From positions 1 to 64,000 of the forward strand of contig NZ_FNOJ01000007.1 of assembly GCF_900107035.1 (NCBI RefSeq): a stretch of 64,000 nucleotides of DNA, written 5' to 3'. Each line of letters begins with the position of its first letter. Position 1 is the stretch's first letter. The DNA comes from Alicyclobacillus hesperidum (lineage in GTDB: Bacteria > Bacillota > Bacilli > Alicyclobacillales > Alicyclobacillaceae). This document shows positions 51,650 through 60,770 of the stretch, one piece after another. The translations under genes and the position numbers were made by a program. Under the pieces are notes generated by a model. It made no database searches. It saw nothing but the letters and a program-made list of their open reading frames with translations, and was not told where the DNA came from.

Positions 51650-52422
51650 CAGGAAGCTCCGCTGGCACAACGGTTCGGCGAAACGTCGACTGGCACGTAC
51701 AATACGAGCAGGCCCGCAGGGGCGATTGGCGATCCAGCCGCTTGCCGATGGTTGAGATTTTCGAAACGGTGGAGGGCGAAGGTACGCGCGCAGGGTATCC
51801 TACCGTCTTTGTGCGCGTCTTTCACTGTAACCTGCGTTGTACCTGGTGCGACACCCCCTACAGCTATGCCCCTGCCAAGCCGGAATTCGAAGCGTCGATC
51901 GGCGAGATCGTAGACCGTGTGGATCGGTTCGGCTGGCATCAGGTCTGCCTAACTGGCGGGGAACCGCTGATTCATCGGCACAAATCCCAGTTGCTCATCG
52001 ACGCCATCGCGAGCCTGCCCCAAATCGAGGACTTACATGTCGAGACCAACGGCGCGATCGACGTCCGGCCATTTGCAGCCCTGCGCGAGCAGTCTCCCGA
52101 ATTGGCGGCAAAGCTGCGATTTATCGTCGATTACAAACTTCCGTCAAGCGGTGAACAGGCGCAGATGGTGAACGAACACCTGGCTGCCCTCTCGGACCGG
52201 GATGAAGTGAAATTCGTGATTGCGGACGATCACGACTTTGACACAGCCGCCTCTGTCTTGGCGGCCTATCCAACCAAGGCTCAGGTCCTATTCAGCCCTG
52301 TTTGGGAGTCGATGCCTCCTCGTGAACTGGTCAACCGCATACTGCAACACCGACTCTCACGGGTCAAGCTGAATCTACAAATACACAAAGTCATTTGGGA
52401 TCCGAATCAGCGCGGCGTATGA
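51646..52422 (+). CDS. queE: 7-Carboxy-7-deazaguanine synthase QueE
   Basis: A 258-aa radical SAM enzyme making CDG from carboxytetrahydropterin. N-terminal IFETVEGEGTRAGYPTVFVR, then the cluster motif CNLRCTWCDTPYS (C-x3-C-x2-C), LTGGEPLIH and VETNGAID. Start ATG at 51646 is inside the queD stop (ATATGA) with GGGAG upstream. Last gene before the HAD gene, which may be co-transcribed (25 bases). Confidence 0.95.
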   Translation: MTGSSAGTTVRRNVDWHVQYEQARRGDWRSSRLPMVEIFETVEGEGTRAGYPTVFVRVFHCNLRCTWCDTPYSYAPAKPEFEASIGEIVDRVDRFGWHQVCLTGGEPLIHRHKSQLLIDAIASLPQIEDLHVETNGAIDVRPFAALREQSPELAAKLRFIVDYKLPSSGEQAQMVNEHLAALSDRDEVKFVIADDHDFDTAASVLAAYPTKAQVLFSPVWESMPPRELVNRILQHRLSRVKLNLQIHKVIWDPNQRGV

Positions 52423-52447
52423 AATGATGCGGCAGGGGGATATGAAA

Positions 52448-53122
52448 ATGGCGGTTGTGGCATTTGATGCCTATGGAACACTGTTTGATATAAGTGATTT
52501 GGCGGATGTTGCGCGCCCTTTGTTTGCGGACCAACCCGCCGCTCAAGCATTTTGCCAACGTTGGCGACAGCTTCATCTCGAGTTTGCGTGGCAATCGGCA
52601 TTGGCTGAGCAGTATCGCGATTTTGATCAACTTGCAAAACAGTCCCTCTACGCCGCACTCGCCGAGCACGAGATGGTGCGGACAGAAGCCGATGCAGTCG
52701 CCCAACAGCTACTCAAACACATGCAAAAGGTTCCTGTGTATCCCGATGTCAAGCCGACACTTCATCAATTGGACAATTACAAAACGGCTGTTTTGTCCAA
52801 TGGAACCCTGCGCTCTCTACAAGCCTTGGCCGTTGCAAACGATGTTTTATTTTCGTTCGATTTCATCCTCAGCGTCGATCCCATTCGCACCTATAAACCG
52901 TCGCGCAAGGCTTATGCCCTTGTACAATCGGCCTTTGGCTGCGAGAAGCGGGAAGTCCTCTTTGTCTCAAGCAACAGTTGGGATATCGCCGGTGCGAAAG
53001 CGTACGGATTTCGCACGTGCTGGTGTAATCGAAGTCAAGTGCCATATATATCACCCGGACAAAAGCCGGATCACGTGATCGCAACGCTTGCTGAGTTGCC
53101 TGCCATCCTCTCCGAATCATGA
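52448..53122 (+). CDS. HAD hydrolase, haloacid dehalogenase type II-like
   Basis: A 224-aa HAD-fold hydrolase. Motif I FDAYGTLFD carries the nucleophile Asp; motif II is LSNGTLRSL; motif III Lys is in YKPSRKAY; motif IV-like SSNSWDIAGAKAYGF is the pattern of L-2-haloacid dehalogenases. Substrate unproven; such genes are often annotated as dehalogenases but may act on phosphoesters. ATG at 52448 is 8 bases after GGGGG. Ends at the terminator 53138-53171. Confidence 0.87.
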   Translation: MAVVAFDAYGTLFDISDLADVARPLFADQPAAQAFCQRWRQLHLEFAWQSALAEQYRDFDQLAKQSLYAALAEHEMVRTEADAVAQQLLKHMQKVPVYPDVKPTLHQLDNYKTAVLSNGTLRSLQALAVANDVLFSFDFILSVDPIRTYKPSRKAYALVQSAFGCEKREVLFVSSNSWDIAGAKAYGFRTCWCNRSQVPYISPGQKPDHVIATLAELPAILSES

Positions 53123-53137
53123 CGTCGTATAACGGTG

Positions 53138-53171
53138 AAAAGGGGCCGAACCCAATGGTTCAGCCCCTTTT
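53138..53171. terminator. Bidirectional terminator between HAD and SASP genes
   Basis: AAAAGGGGC (53138-53146) pairs with GCCCCTTTT (53163-53171), with an inner GAACC/GGTTC stem. It has T-runs on both strands and serves the convergent pair. Confidence 0.88.
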
Positions 53172-53186
53172 GCAAACCCAATCTAA

Positions 53187-53384
53187 TTACACACGACCAG
53201 CAAGGTTTTGCTCAGCAAATGCGACCAGGCGTTTCGTAATCTCACCGCCGACCGAGCCGTTTTGGCGCGATGTCGTTTCGGCGCCCAAGTTGACACCAAA
53301 CTCGGAAGCAATTTCGTACTTCATTTGCTCCAAAGCCTTCTCTGCTTGCGGAATCAACTTGCTGTTGTTATTGTTGTTGGCCAT
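53187..53384 (-). CDS. Alpha/beta-type small acid-soluble spore protein
   Basis: A 65-aa DNA-binding spore protein that protects spore DNA and is degraded by GPR at germination. [11 protein letters not shown] contains the GPR cleavage site, and [20 protein letters not shown] is the conserved C-terminal DNA-contact block. ATG at 53384 lies 9 bases after AGGAGG. A SigG promoter is expected in 53391-53530 but I could not place it. Direct evidence that the organism makes endospores. Confidence 0.96.
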   Translation of the reverse strand: MANNNNNSKLIPQAEKALEQMKYEIASEFGVNLGAETTSRQNGSVGGEITKRLVAFAEQNLAGRV

Positions 53385-53570
53385 CGTCATTTACCTCCTT
53401 GTGGTGTGGTGATGATGACAGTTGTATTGTGACCCCATGGCCACGATCTATGCCACATTTAGCATTCCTAATAGTCCATCCATACCCAAATTCATCCTAC
53501 CGAATCGACTTCCGCCAGCCATACGCTTATCATGATACTGACTGAAATCAAAGCGGAAGAGGATGAACAC

Positions 53571-55040
53571 ATGGAACGAAGCGAGCGGCTCGGTATTCTC
53601 GATCTCGGTTCCAACTCGTGCCGGATGTCCCTATTTGATACGTTTGCAGACACGACGTATCGTCCTGTTTATGAAGTCAAACAAAATGTACGTCTCGCGA
53701 AAGGGCTTTCAAATGACGGCAGTTTGACTGACGAAAGTCTGTCACGAGCCATCTATTGTCTGAATCGATTCGTCCGCGTTGGAAAATTGTATGGAGTCAC
53801 TCGGTGGCTTGCCGTCGCCACCGCTGCGGTTCGCCAAGCCGATAACCGCGAATATGCGCTCTCGTTGTTAGAACATGAAACCGGCGTTCCATTTCGCGTC
53901 TTAACTGGGGACGAGGAAGCCCGCTACGGATACTTAGGCGTGATCAACACCGTCGCCCTAAACGACGCGTTAATCTTTGACATTGGTGGTGCCAGCAGCG
54001 AATTGTGCCTTGTGCGCAATCGTCAACTGCTAAACGCCATCAGTATCCCCTATGGGGCACTCAATCTCCGTGAAATGTATGGTGCCCTTGGCGAGCTGGA
54101 AGCTGTTGAACGGGCTTACGCAGTCGTAACCGAGGCGTTAGCAGACGTTACGTGGTTGGCAAACGCCTGTGCTTTGCCGCTCATCGGCCTTGGAGGAACC
54201 GCCCGCGCTATGGCCAAACTTCATATGGGAGATACGGGCGCTGAATGGACACGGCTACATGGCTATTCGTTCCCCGCTTCTTACACAGGTGGAAAGCTGC
54301 GCGAGCTGCAGGCCATGAGTGTGAATAAACGGCGAAAAATTAAGGGTATTGCCAAACACCGAGCGGAAATTATCACGTCCGGGATGGCGATATTACAAGC
54401 GGTTATCGATCACGTACGCCCTACCACCATTCATATCAGTCGCAACGGAATCCGCGAAGGGTTGCTTTTCGAAGCACTGCTTGCCGAAGCCCAAACGCCT
54501 GTCGTCAGCTCCGTGTTGGCCCACAGCGTGAGCAACTTGCAAAGGCAGTTCGAGGTGGATCGCAATATTGCCGCCATCGTGACGACCGCCGCCCTAAGGC
54601 TATTTGATGTCATGCAGCCTGACGTGGATCTGAATCAAGAAGACAGAATGATTTTATGGACCGCTGCTCAAATTGAAGGTGCGGGTACATATATACATCC
54701 AGAGCATGCGGCCGATCACGCCGCTTACCTTGTGCAATCGACCTACTTGTATGGCTTGTCGAACGAACAGTGGGCCAGGGTTGGACATGTGGTAAGCGGA
54801 AAAACGCCCGATTCACGTTGCGCGAAACTCTCCGTATTGCTTCGACTTGCGCGCTGGCTCACGTTAGAACTCGGCGTTCCACTCACAGATATCGGATGGA
54901 TCACACAGCCCCGCCAATTGTCCATCGCTGGCGGTGCAGATCTCTACGCGATTGCACCAGATACCGCAGACGCAAAAGTCGTGGAGGATGCACAACGTCT
55001 GCTCGGAATCACACTTCACTTTTCGCAAGCCGCATCATAA
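53571..55040 (+). CDS. Ppx/GppA phosphatase family protein with HD-like C-terminal domain
   Basis: A 489-aa exopolyphosphatase/guanosine pentaphosphatase-type protein. The N-terminal actin-like domain opens ILDLGSNSCRMSLFD (phosphate 1 loop), with VATAAVRQADN, GDEEARYGYLGVI and FDIGGASSELCLV, then GLGGTARAMAK. The C-terminal half (about 310-489) is helical and resembles the HD-like domain of Ppx proteins. Acts on polyphosphate or (p)ppGpp; which one is unclear. ATG at 53571 after GGAAGAGGA. Confidence 0.9.
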   Translation: MERSERLGILDLGSNSCRMSLFDTFADTTYRPVYEVKQNVRLAKGLSNDGSLTDESLSRAIYCLNRFVRVGKLYGVTRWLAVATAAVRQADNREYALSLLEHETGVPFRVLTGDEEARYGYLGVINTVALNDALIFDIGGASSELCLVRNRQLLNAISIPYGALNLREMYGALGELEAVERAYAVVTEALADVTWLANACALPLIGLGGTARAMAKLHMGDTGAEWTRLHGYSFPASYTGGKLRELQAMSVNKRRKIKGIAKHRAEIITSGMAILQAVIDHVRPTTIHISRNGIREGLLFEALLAEAQTPVVSSVLAHSVSNLQRQFEVDRNIAAIVTTAALRLFDVMQPDVDLNQEDRMILWTAAQIEGAGTYIHPEHAADHAAYLVQSTYLYGLSNEQWARVGHVVSGKTPDSRCAKLSVLLRLARWLTLELGVPLTDIGWITQPRQLSIAGGADLYAIAPDTADAKVVEDAQRLLGITLHFSQAAS

Positions 55041-55053
55041 AGAAAAACAAAAC

Positions 55054-55091
55054 GGCCCAGGTCTGCCGGAAACGCTCCGACAGCTTGGGCC
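55054..55091 (-). terminator. Intrinsic terminator of lgt
   Basis: GGCCCA (55054-55059)/TGGGCC (55086-55091) with inner CTG/CAG and CGGA/TCCG pairs is followed on the minus strand by GTTTTGTTTTTC. Convergent ppx ends 14 bases away. Confidence 0.8.
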
Positions 55092-55117
55092 ATCATCATA
55101 TCCCCACGTATCGCGAT

Positions 55118-55933
55118 TCACTCACCCTGCACACCCAACGGAGTTTTGCGCTTTTCCTTCAAAAAGATCCAAACGCCAAGCAACAAGCCGACAAGAACAG
55201 TCGCGAGTGCGGTCCACTGTGCGGCGTCCCAGCCAAAGATACCCCGCGGTGAGTCGCCGCGAAGTATTTCGAGAAAGAATCGGCATATGTTATACACGAC
55301 CAAGTAATACACGAACGGGAACCCGAGCGGCCAACCCTTCTTGCGCTGCAATATGACAAACAAAAGGGCCAAGAGCACAATATCAACCTGTCCCTCCCAA
55401 ATGACCGCAGGCCATAGGGGTTGGTGTCCATATTGCTCATACGCCAAGGTTCCGGGTGGGAATAACACGCCAAAGCCTTGGTGAGTCGGCGCACCAAAGG
55501 CACTTCCGTTCATAAAGTCTGCGTCACGGCCAATGCTCTGCCCCAGCAAGATGCCTGGCGTCGCAATGTCGGCAAAGTGCAAAAAGCTCTGCCGTTTTCT
55601 CCATAAGTAGATGATGGACGCCGCTAGCGCGCCAGCAATACCGCCCTGGATAGACAGGCCTCCGTGCCAAACCTGTAGAATTTGACCCGGATGTGACGCG
55701 TAATAGCCAAAGTCGAAGAAAAACACTTGCCAAAACCGGGCTCCCACGACACCACCGATGAGACACAGCGGTGCGAGCGCCCACCAATGCTCGGAATCCC
55801 CAGGGTTTCCCCGAACCTTAGCTAAATAAAGCGTGATGCCGAGTCCGAGTAGAAACGCCAGTGCAAAAATTGTGCTGTAAGAGCGAACCGGAAATGCACC
55901 AATGTGAAACCAATACGAATGCACGCTTGCCAC
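55118..55933 (-). CDS. lgt: Prolipoprotein diacylglyceryl transferase Lgt
   Basis: A 271-aa membrane enzyme transferring diacylglycerol to lipobox cysteines, as needed for PstS and the BtuF-like protein here. About 7 helices. Signatures are WHGGLSIQGGIAGALAAS, and GRDADFMNGSAFGAPT in place of the classic GR-GNF-N. ILRGDSPRGIFGWDAAQWTAL near the C terminus is also characteristic. Start GTG at 55933 with AAAGG very close; GTG at 55924 would be better spaced. Family assignment is firm. Confidence 0.94.
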   Translation of the reverse strand: MASVHSYWFHIGAFPVRSYSTIFALAFLLGLGITLYLAKVRGNPGDSEHWWALAPLCLIGGVVGARFWQVFFFDFGYYASHPGQILQVWHGGLSIQGGIAGALAASIIYLWRKRQSFLHFADIATPGILLGQSIGRDADFMNGSAFGAPTHQGFGVLFPPGTLAYEQYGHQPLWPAVIWEGQVDIVLLALLFVILQRKKGWPLGFPFVYYLVVYNICRFFLEILRGDSPRGIFGWDAAQWTALATVLVGLLLGVWIFLKEKRKTPLGVQGE

Positions 55934-56001
55934 ATCCTTTGTTCGAGTTAGTCACTCGTACCAATTTCCGTAGCCAGCGTACATGGATTCGCACCACCCA
56001 G

Positions 56002-56310
56002 TCAACTCGTGGTCGTGCGATCCGTAAACTGGACGACGTGAAACCTTCTACGATACTGGAGGGGTAGTATGCGTTTTTCGATATACGTGTGTTCTCCTGA
56101 GACACGGGGAGCAAACCCAATCTGCCTATCGTCGCTCGCGACAGTTCCGGGCTGGTGCGCATTGCGCATCGCCGCCACCAAATGAAGATCCAGCAACTGA
56201 CTGATGCGAATGACCCGCTCGTCTAATAGATTCCCTGTTTCCTCTGCCGTCTCAACCATCTTTTTGCGCAGATATTCAACCAAATCTGTGGTGTTGCCCG
56301 CGCAGGCCAT
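56002..56310 (-). CDS. Spo0E-like aspartyl-phosphate phosphatase
   Basis: A 102-aa protein whose residues about 9-45 match the Spo0E helical hairpin: LVEYLRKKMVETAEETGN, then RVIRISQLLDLHL, with the SQxLD motif that inserts in the response-regulator pocket. Such proteins dephosphorylate Spo0A-P and delay sporulation. The C-terminal extension of about 55 residues is longer than in most relatives and Arg-rich. ATG at 56310 follows GGGTGGGGGG by about 6 bases; 33 upstream bases are also open. Confidence 0.8.
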   Translation of the reverse strand: MACAGNTTDLVEYLRKKMVETAEETGNLLDERVIRISQLLDLHLVAAMRNAHQPGTVASDDRQIGFAPRVSGEHTYIEKRILPLQYRRRFHVVQFTDRTTTS

Positions 56311-56467
56311 GAAATTCCCCCCACCCAAGTGACACAAAACCAACGTTCAACATTATACGACGTTTTGTCGTGTGAGTGGAAAAATAGTTGGAACAAAAGC
56401 GTGACAAGATTGTCGAACAAAGTCGATTCGAAAGGGATTTCGTAAAATCGGACTGGATAACTAAAGG

Positions 56468-56722
56468 TTATCCGCGAACAAGCCGAACGATCGCAGCGAC
56501 AATCGCACTGGCGACCATGGGATCGATATATTGTGACAACAAATCGCGTCGTAAAAACCGATGTTGTAACAGGTACTTACGGACTGTCGACAACAGGCCA
56601 AAAGCGAGGACAAAAAAGCCCAATACACACGCAATTTTGACAGAATCGCCAACCACGCGCGCGATCCCCCATGTGGTTGCGGAGCACATCAATGCCGTCA
56701 CCACGCGAATCCACCAGACCAT
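56468..56722 (-). CDS. Small two-helix membrane protein, unknown
   Basis: An 84-aa protein with two hydrophobic segments (about residues 5-22 and 28-48) and a basic C terminus (RKYLLQHRFLRRD). AAGGAG is 9 bases before ATG, so it is likely translated. I recognise no family. It lies 46 bases downstream of the metA stop on the same strand and may share its transcript. A hairpin GGATAAC-TAAAG-GTTATCC (56455-56473) covers its stop and may terminate it. Confidence 0.65.
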   Translation of the reverse strand: MVWWIRVVTALMCSATTWGIARVVGDSVKIACVLGFFVLAFGLLSTVRKYLLQHRFLRRDLLSQYIDPMVASAIVAAIVRLVRG

Positions 56723-56768
56723 GACGACACACTCCTTGCAAATGAGATGATCGCGCTGTCATTGATGC

Positions 56769-57704
56769 TTACGGCTTCGCCACGCGCTGTCGAATGCGCC
56801 CGCTCAGGTCGTACGGTGTCTCTTGGTATACGCAGTAATTGAGCCAGTTCGCAAACAAGAGATTGGCGTGGCCGCGCCACCGATTCAACGGCTCACGCCG
56901 CGGATCGTCCAATGGGTAATAGTTGCATGGCACATCGATATCCAATCCTCGTTCGATGTCCCTCTGATATTCTTCGGCTAGCGTTATAGCGTCGTACTCC
57001 GGATGTCCAGTGACGAAAATCTGACGAGCATCCGGGGTGGCGATAAGAAAGGCACCGGCATCGGCTGACTCGGCGAGGATATCGAGCCCTTTCACGCTCC
57101 GAATATCGTCTGGCCGCACTTCTGTATGGCGCGAGTGCGGCGCCAGAAACACGTCGTCAAAACCTCGCGTCAAGTTACATCGAACGTTGACGACGTGTTC
57201 GAAAATCCCGAAAGTCTTGCGCTCTAGCGCGTATTTCGGAAGTCCATAATGTCGATATAGCCCAGCCTGCGCGGCCCAACAAATATGCAACGTCGAGGTC
57301 ACCGCACCCTTGGTCCAGTCGAGAATTTCACAAAGCTCTGGCCAATACGTCACTTCTTCAAACGGCAAGTGTTCAACAGGTGCGCCCGTGATGATCATCC
57401 CGTCATATGCCTGTTGTTCCACTTCATCAAAAGTCTGATAAAACGCCTCAAGGTGCTCCGTCGAAGTATTTTTCGCAACATGGGACCGCATGCGCAACAA
57501 CGTGACTTCCACTTGCAGTGGCGAGTTACCGAGCAAACGCAGTAACTGCGTCTCGGTGACTTCCTTCCGCGGCATGAGATTTAAAATCAAAATCTTGAGC
57601 GGGCGAATGTCCTGCGTATAAGCTCGTTCTTCGCCCATAACAAAAATATGTTCAGACTGCAAAATTTCTTTCGCAGGTAAGTGGTCCGGAATCTTGATTG
57701 GCAC
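56769..57704 (-). CDS. metA: Homoserine O-acetyltransferase (MetA type)
   Basis: A 311-aa enzyme acylating homoserine for methionine synthesis. With GTG at 57704 as start (AGAGGTGG 7 bases upstream), the nucleophile Cys is residue 142 in HICWAAQAG, as in the family numbering, and residue 111 is Glu in [12 protein letters not shown]. In characterised MetA enzymes Glu111 goes with acetyl-CoA use and Gly111 with succinyl-CoA, so acetyl transfer is predicted. GHPEYD near 233-238 holds the catalytic His and Glu. No SAM riboswitch is seen upstream. Confidence 0.93.
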   Translation of the reverse strand: MPIKIPDHLPAKEILQSEHIFVMGEERAYTQDIRPLKILILNLMPRKEVTETQLLRLLGNSPLQVEVTLLRMRSHVAKNTSTEHLEAFYQTFDEVEQQAYDGMIITGAPVEHLPFEEVTYWPELCEILDWTKGAVTSTLHICWAAQAGLYRHYGLPKYALERKTFGIFEHVVNVRCNLTRGFDDVFLAPHSRHTEVRPDDIRSVKGLDILAESADAGAFLIATPDARQIFVTGHPEYDAITLAEEYQRDIERGLDIDVPCNYYPLDDPRREPLNRWRGHANLLFANWLNYCVYQETPYDLSGRIRQRVAKP

Positions 57705-57895
57705 GTCGAAGCCACCTCTCATCTGAGTTTGCCTTGATCCGAAAAACATCAGAATCGGACAAATTCCGCAATGGTATCAGTGTAGCATAAATCGCCCCGT
57801 CTCACCTTGCGCCCAAAACACTCGGGACACTCGCACAGGACTTCAGTTCAATGCATTCTATGGTGATGACTTCGCGATTAGGAGGATGTGTACGC

Positions 57896-58549
57896 GTGGC
57901 AAATGAAATTCCGTGGATGTTTGACGCAGAGCATGGACGTAACGAATCATCGTCACATACTGCAAAACAGGAGAATCATGCAATGTTGGAGCCATCCTCA
58001 CCATCTGCCTCCGACCCCGTAACACCCATTGCACCTATGCCACCGTTCTCGTTCGACGACCCCGACAGCTCACCCGCTGAGGTAGTCTTTCACACACCGC
58101 AGATGCCTTCGGCCTCATCGGTGGCGACGGGCTTTAAGGCGCCGGGCGTGCAATATGAGGTAGTGGAAGAAAACGTCGAGATCGAGGAAATATGGTTTAC
58201 CCCACATCCGCACCATCAGTGCCTGAACATCTGTGAGTACGTGAAAGACTGTATGCTGCATTGTGAGCGGGCCCTGCATATGCTCATGTGCCAACCCGAC
58301 GCCCCACTGCGCAGGCGACAACTGGCCTTACTACAGGACATGGTTGACGTATCGCTGATGACCACACGCGTCATCGCTCGCAAGAGTCCGTTGATGAAAT
58401 CTGCACTACTCTATTGCGCGAAAGTATGTCGTACGTGCGCAGACGAGTGTGCGAGCTATGCGGACCCCGTCTCGCAGTCTGCAAAACAGTGTTGCCTACG
58501 TTGTGCGGACGCATGCGAAAAGTTTATAGCCGGATACACGTGGATGTAG
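57896..58549 (+). CDS. Cys-rich four-helix copper-storage-like protein (DUF326)
   Basis: A 217-aa protein. Residues 1 to about 105 are Pro/Ser/Asp-rich and probably disordered. The C-terminal half is a Cys-rich helical bundle of the Csp/DUF326 type: HHQCLNICEYVKDCMLHCERAL, LMCQ, LLYCAKVCRTCADECASY, and CCLRCADACEKF, giving cysteines spaced along helices that can bind many Cu(I) ions. GTG start after AGGAGG. The disordered extension is unusual for Csp proteins. Metal is inferred. Confidence 0.8.
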   Translation: MANEIPWMFDAEHGRNESSSHTAKQENHAMLEPSSPSASDPVTPIAPMPPFSFDDPDSSPAEVVFHTPQMPSASSVATGFKAPGVQYEVVEENVEIEEIWFTPHPHHQCLNICEYVKDCMLHCERALHMLMCQPDAPLRRRQLALLQDMVDVSLMTTRVIARKSPLMKSALLYCAKVCRTCADECASYADPVSQSAKQCCLRCADACEKFIAGYTWM

Positions 58550-58574
58550 CTGAAGGTTGAAGACTGATTGAATC

Positions 58575-58631
58575 CACCCCCTTTGTCGACATGCTAACCA
58601 GCACGTCCGCATAGGTTGTACAGAGGGGGTG
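58575..58631 (+). promoter_or_regulatory. Inverted repeat masking the SD of the next gene
   Basis: CACCCCCTTTGT (58575-58586) can pair with ACAGAGGGGGTG (58620-58631), 12 positions with one mismatch, across a 33-base loop. The right arm includes GAGGGGG, the SD of the gene starting at 58639. Without a T-run it looks more like a translational control hairpin than a terminator. Confidence 0.45.
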
Positions 58632-58638
58632 TTCGCGG

Positions 58639-59052
58639 GTGCTCATCGCCATGGTAGTGCCGATCGCGCTGATTGAAACGTGGCTCATATGGAAGCGGAT
58701 TGGCGCAAGCGCCGACGCGGACGCCGTCGTCTCTCGCGACATCGCAAACAGCGTGTTGATGCGATTGACGTTTGCGACGCAACTGATTGTCGAACTCTTG
58801 ATCCACAATAAAACGGTGGGCGGGATCGCAGCCTGCGTAGCGGGCGTCAGCGCCGGCTTGTTGACGATGCGATCCGTCCACCTTGAGGCGTTTTCCGAGC
58901 TTGCGATGAACGTGTTTATGGGCGTATCCATGGGCATTTTTCTAGTCGGGTCCCTACCACGTCACATCACCATTTTACTGATTACACCCGTGCTCGGATC
59001 GAGCGTATTTACGTGGCTGCACGTCGTTATGCGGAAACGTCTCGCTTCGTAA
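58639..59052 (+). CDS. Integral membrane protein, unknown
   Basis: A 137-aa protein with four or five hydrophobic segments (about 3-18, 39-55, 60-77, 87-104, 108-127) and a basic tail MRKRLAS. GTG start with GAGGGGG 9 bases upstream. I recognise no family; it is not obviously part of the convergent ABC transporter, with which its end overlaps by 26 bases. A hairpin can mask its SD. Confidence 0.65.
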   Translation: MLIAMVVPIALIETWLIWKRIGASADADAVVSRDIANSVLMRLTFATQLIVELLIHNKTVGGIAACVAGVSAGLLTMRSVHLEAFSELAMNVFMGVSMGIFLVGSLPRHITILLITPVLGSSVFTWLHVVMRKRLAS

Positions 59053-59821
59053 AGGACAACCAAGATATGGCGAGAAAAACGACATAGTACACGATAAGTA
59101 CGATGATAGAAAACGATAGAGTCATGTTCGGCAAAGGCGATATATCGTTCTCAAAGTACGGTGCCAGGTTCCAGTTTGCAAATAAGACAAATCGATCCCA
59201 CGCATAGCTGTGCAACACTTCTGTGATGACCGGGCCAAAGAGGACCAGAAACACCGAGAGCGCAATCGCCACCACAGAACTGCGAAATAGTGTAGAAATC
59301 ATAAAGGCTAATGTCGACGTCAAGAGTAGCGGAATGGCCAGATATGCGTACGTTCGCACACTTTCTGAAGAAGCCGGGATCGACACGACGTGTCCGCCGT
59401 GTGAAAGTAGATATGGTTCACCGGCTCCCGAAAAGCCAAAGACAAGGCCGCCGACAAGCCATGCAATGAAGACGGTGAACACGAGCAGTGTCAAACTGAA
59501 CGAAAGAACGGACAGATACTTGCTAAGGAGTATTTTCCAGCGGCGGTGTGGCCGAATAAGCAACAGCTTGACGGTGCCGCCTGCAAATTCCCCGCCGACA
59601 ATGTCACCGGCGACAATCGATGCGAACACGATAACAAGATAGACGGCACGGCCCATACTATCCATGAACATCCAAGCTGTTTCCTTGTCATGCAACTGAA
59701 CGGCCGTATGATGTTTCAAAGCGGCCCCTAATATCGCAATGGCCATAATCGCAGCAAAAAATATCCAAGTCCTCGCGCGACGATAGATTTTCACGTGTTC
59801 ATTGCAAATAAGACCCATCAT
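59027..59821 (-). CDS. ABC-2 type transporter permease
   Basis: A 264-aa permease with six hydrophobic helices, typical of ABC-2 exporters that work with the adjacent ATPase. The early cytoplasmic start NEHVKIYRRARTWIFF, a GDIVGGEFAGGTVKLLLIRPHRR segment before helix 3, and the C-terminal helix near 240-255 match the YxlG/NatB-like type. Its ATG overlaps the ATPase stop by 4 bases. Cargo unknown; bacitracin/lantibiotic-type exporters share this layout. Confidence 0.88.
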   Translation of the reverse strand: MMGLICNEHVKIYRRARTWIFFAAIMAIAILGAALKHHTAVQLHDKETAWMFMDSMGRAVYLVIVFASIVAGDIVGGEFAGGTVKLLLIRPHRRWKILLSKYLSVLSFSLTLLVFTVFIAWLVGGLVFGFSGAGEPYLLSHGGHVVSIPASSESVRTYAYLAIPLLLTSTLAFMISTLFRSSVVAIALSVFLVLFGPVITEVLHSYAWDRFVLFANWNLAPYFENDISPLPNMTLSFSIIVLIVYYVVFLAISWLSFTKRDVSA

Positions 59822-60747
59822 ACTTTGTCCCCACCTCCCGTCATCTCCAAGAATCGATCTTCCAGCGTCTGTGTAACGATACGAACTTCAAAAACCGGTA
59901 TATCCGATTGCACCAGCAATTGATGAACGCGCGGGATGACATCCCGCGGGAGTTTCATTTCAATGCCGCCATCGACTACGGCGAGCTCCGCCATACCATC
60001 TACGCGTCCAACCAGGGCCATCTTTGCTTCATGTCCACACGCAGTCTCGACAAAAAGGCGCACCAATCCATCTGTTCCAGCCGCGACCATTTGGTCGATC
60101 CGCCCGACGTTGACAAGCCTCCCTTGCTGGATGACGGCGACGCGATCGCACATTAATTCCATCTCGCTGAGCAGGTGACTGGACACAACGACAGCTACGC
60201 CTTCTTCACGAGCCAAACGTCGCAGATGATCGCGCAACTCGCGAATACCTGCCGGATCGAGCCCATTTGTAGGCTCATCCAAAATTAACACAGATGGGCG
60301 ATGCAAAAGGGCTTGTGCGAGACCGAGCCGCTGGCGCATGCCTAACGAATATTGGCGGACTTTATCGTGAATGCGCTCGGACAGCCCGACAAACTCCACG
60401 ACTTCATCGATTCGCCGCGGCGCAATCCCCGGCGTCATCCGCGCAAATTGCCGTAAATTCTCATACCCAGACAAGTACTTGTACATCTCAGGATTCTCGA
60501 CAATCGCACCCACTTGGCGGATGGCTTGTCCATAGTCGCGCACAATGTCGTGCCCCGCAATTTCGACCGTTCCCGCAGTCATGCGGATGAGACCGACCAT
60601 CATCCGGATGGTTGTTGTCTTTCCCGCTCCGTTTGGACCAAGCAGACCAAATACCTCGCCGGAAGGAATGTCGAACGTCAGGTTGTCGACAACCGTCTTT
60701 TGGCCAATCCGTTTGGTCAGCCCTCGCAATACGATGGCGTTTGGCAT
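59818..60747 (-). CDS. ABC transporter ATP-binding protein
   Basis: A 309-aa ATPase of the exporter class. Walker A GLLGPNGAGKTTTIRMMVGL, signature YSLGMRQRLGLAQALL, Walker B LILDEPTNGLD, and switch His in VSSHLLSEME. A C-terminal extension (about 220-309) resembles the regulatory domain of BcrA/NatA-type ATPases. ATG at 60747 has GAGGAGGGG just upstream. The 60771-60834 inverted repeat precedes it. Confidence 0.93.
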   Translation of the reverse strand: MPNAIVLRGLTKRIGQKTVVDNLTFDIPSGEVFGLLGPNGAGKTTTIRMMVGLIRMTAGTVEIAGHDIVRDYGQAIRQVGAIVENPEMYKYLSGYENLRQFARMTPGIAPRRIDEVVEFVGLSERIHDKVRQYSLGMRQRLGLAQALLHRPSVLILDEPTNGLDPAGIRELRDHLRRLAREEGVAVVVSSHLLSEMELMCDRVAVIQQGRLVNVGRIDQMVAAGTDGLVRLFVETACGHEAKMALVGRVDGMAELAVVDGGIEMKLPRDVIPRVHQLLVQSDIPVFEVRIVTQTLEDRFLEMTGGGDKV

Positions 60748-60770
60748 GCAGCCCCTCCTCAAAGACAAAT

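Noticed and set aside
57705-57850. SAM riboswitch upstream of metA
   Set aside because: None of the S-box core sequences is present in this short region.
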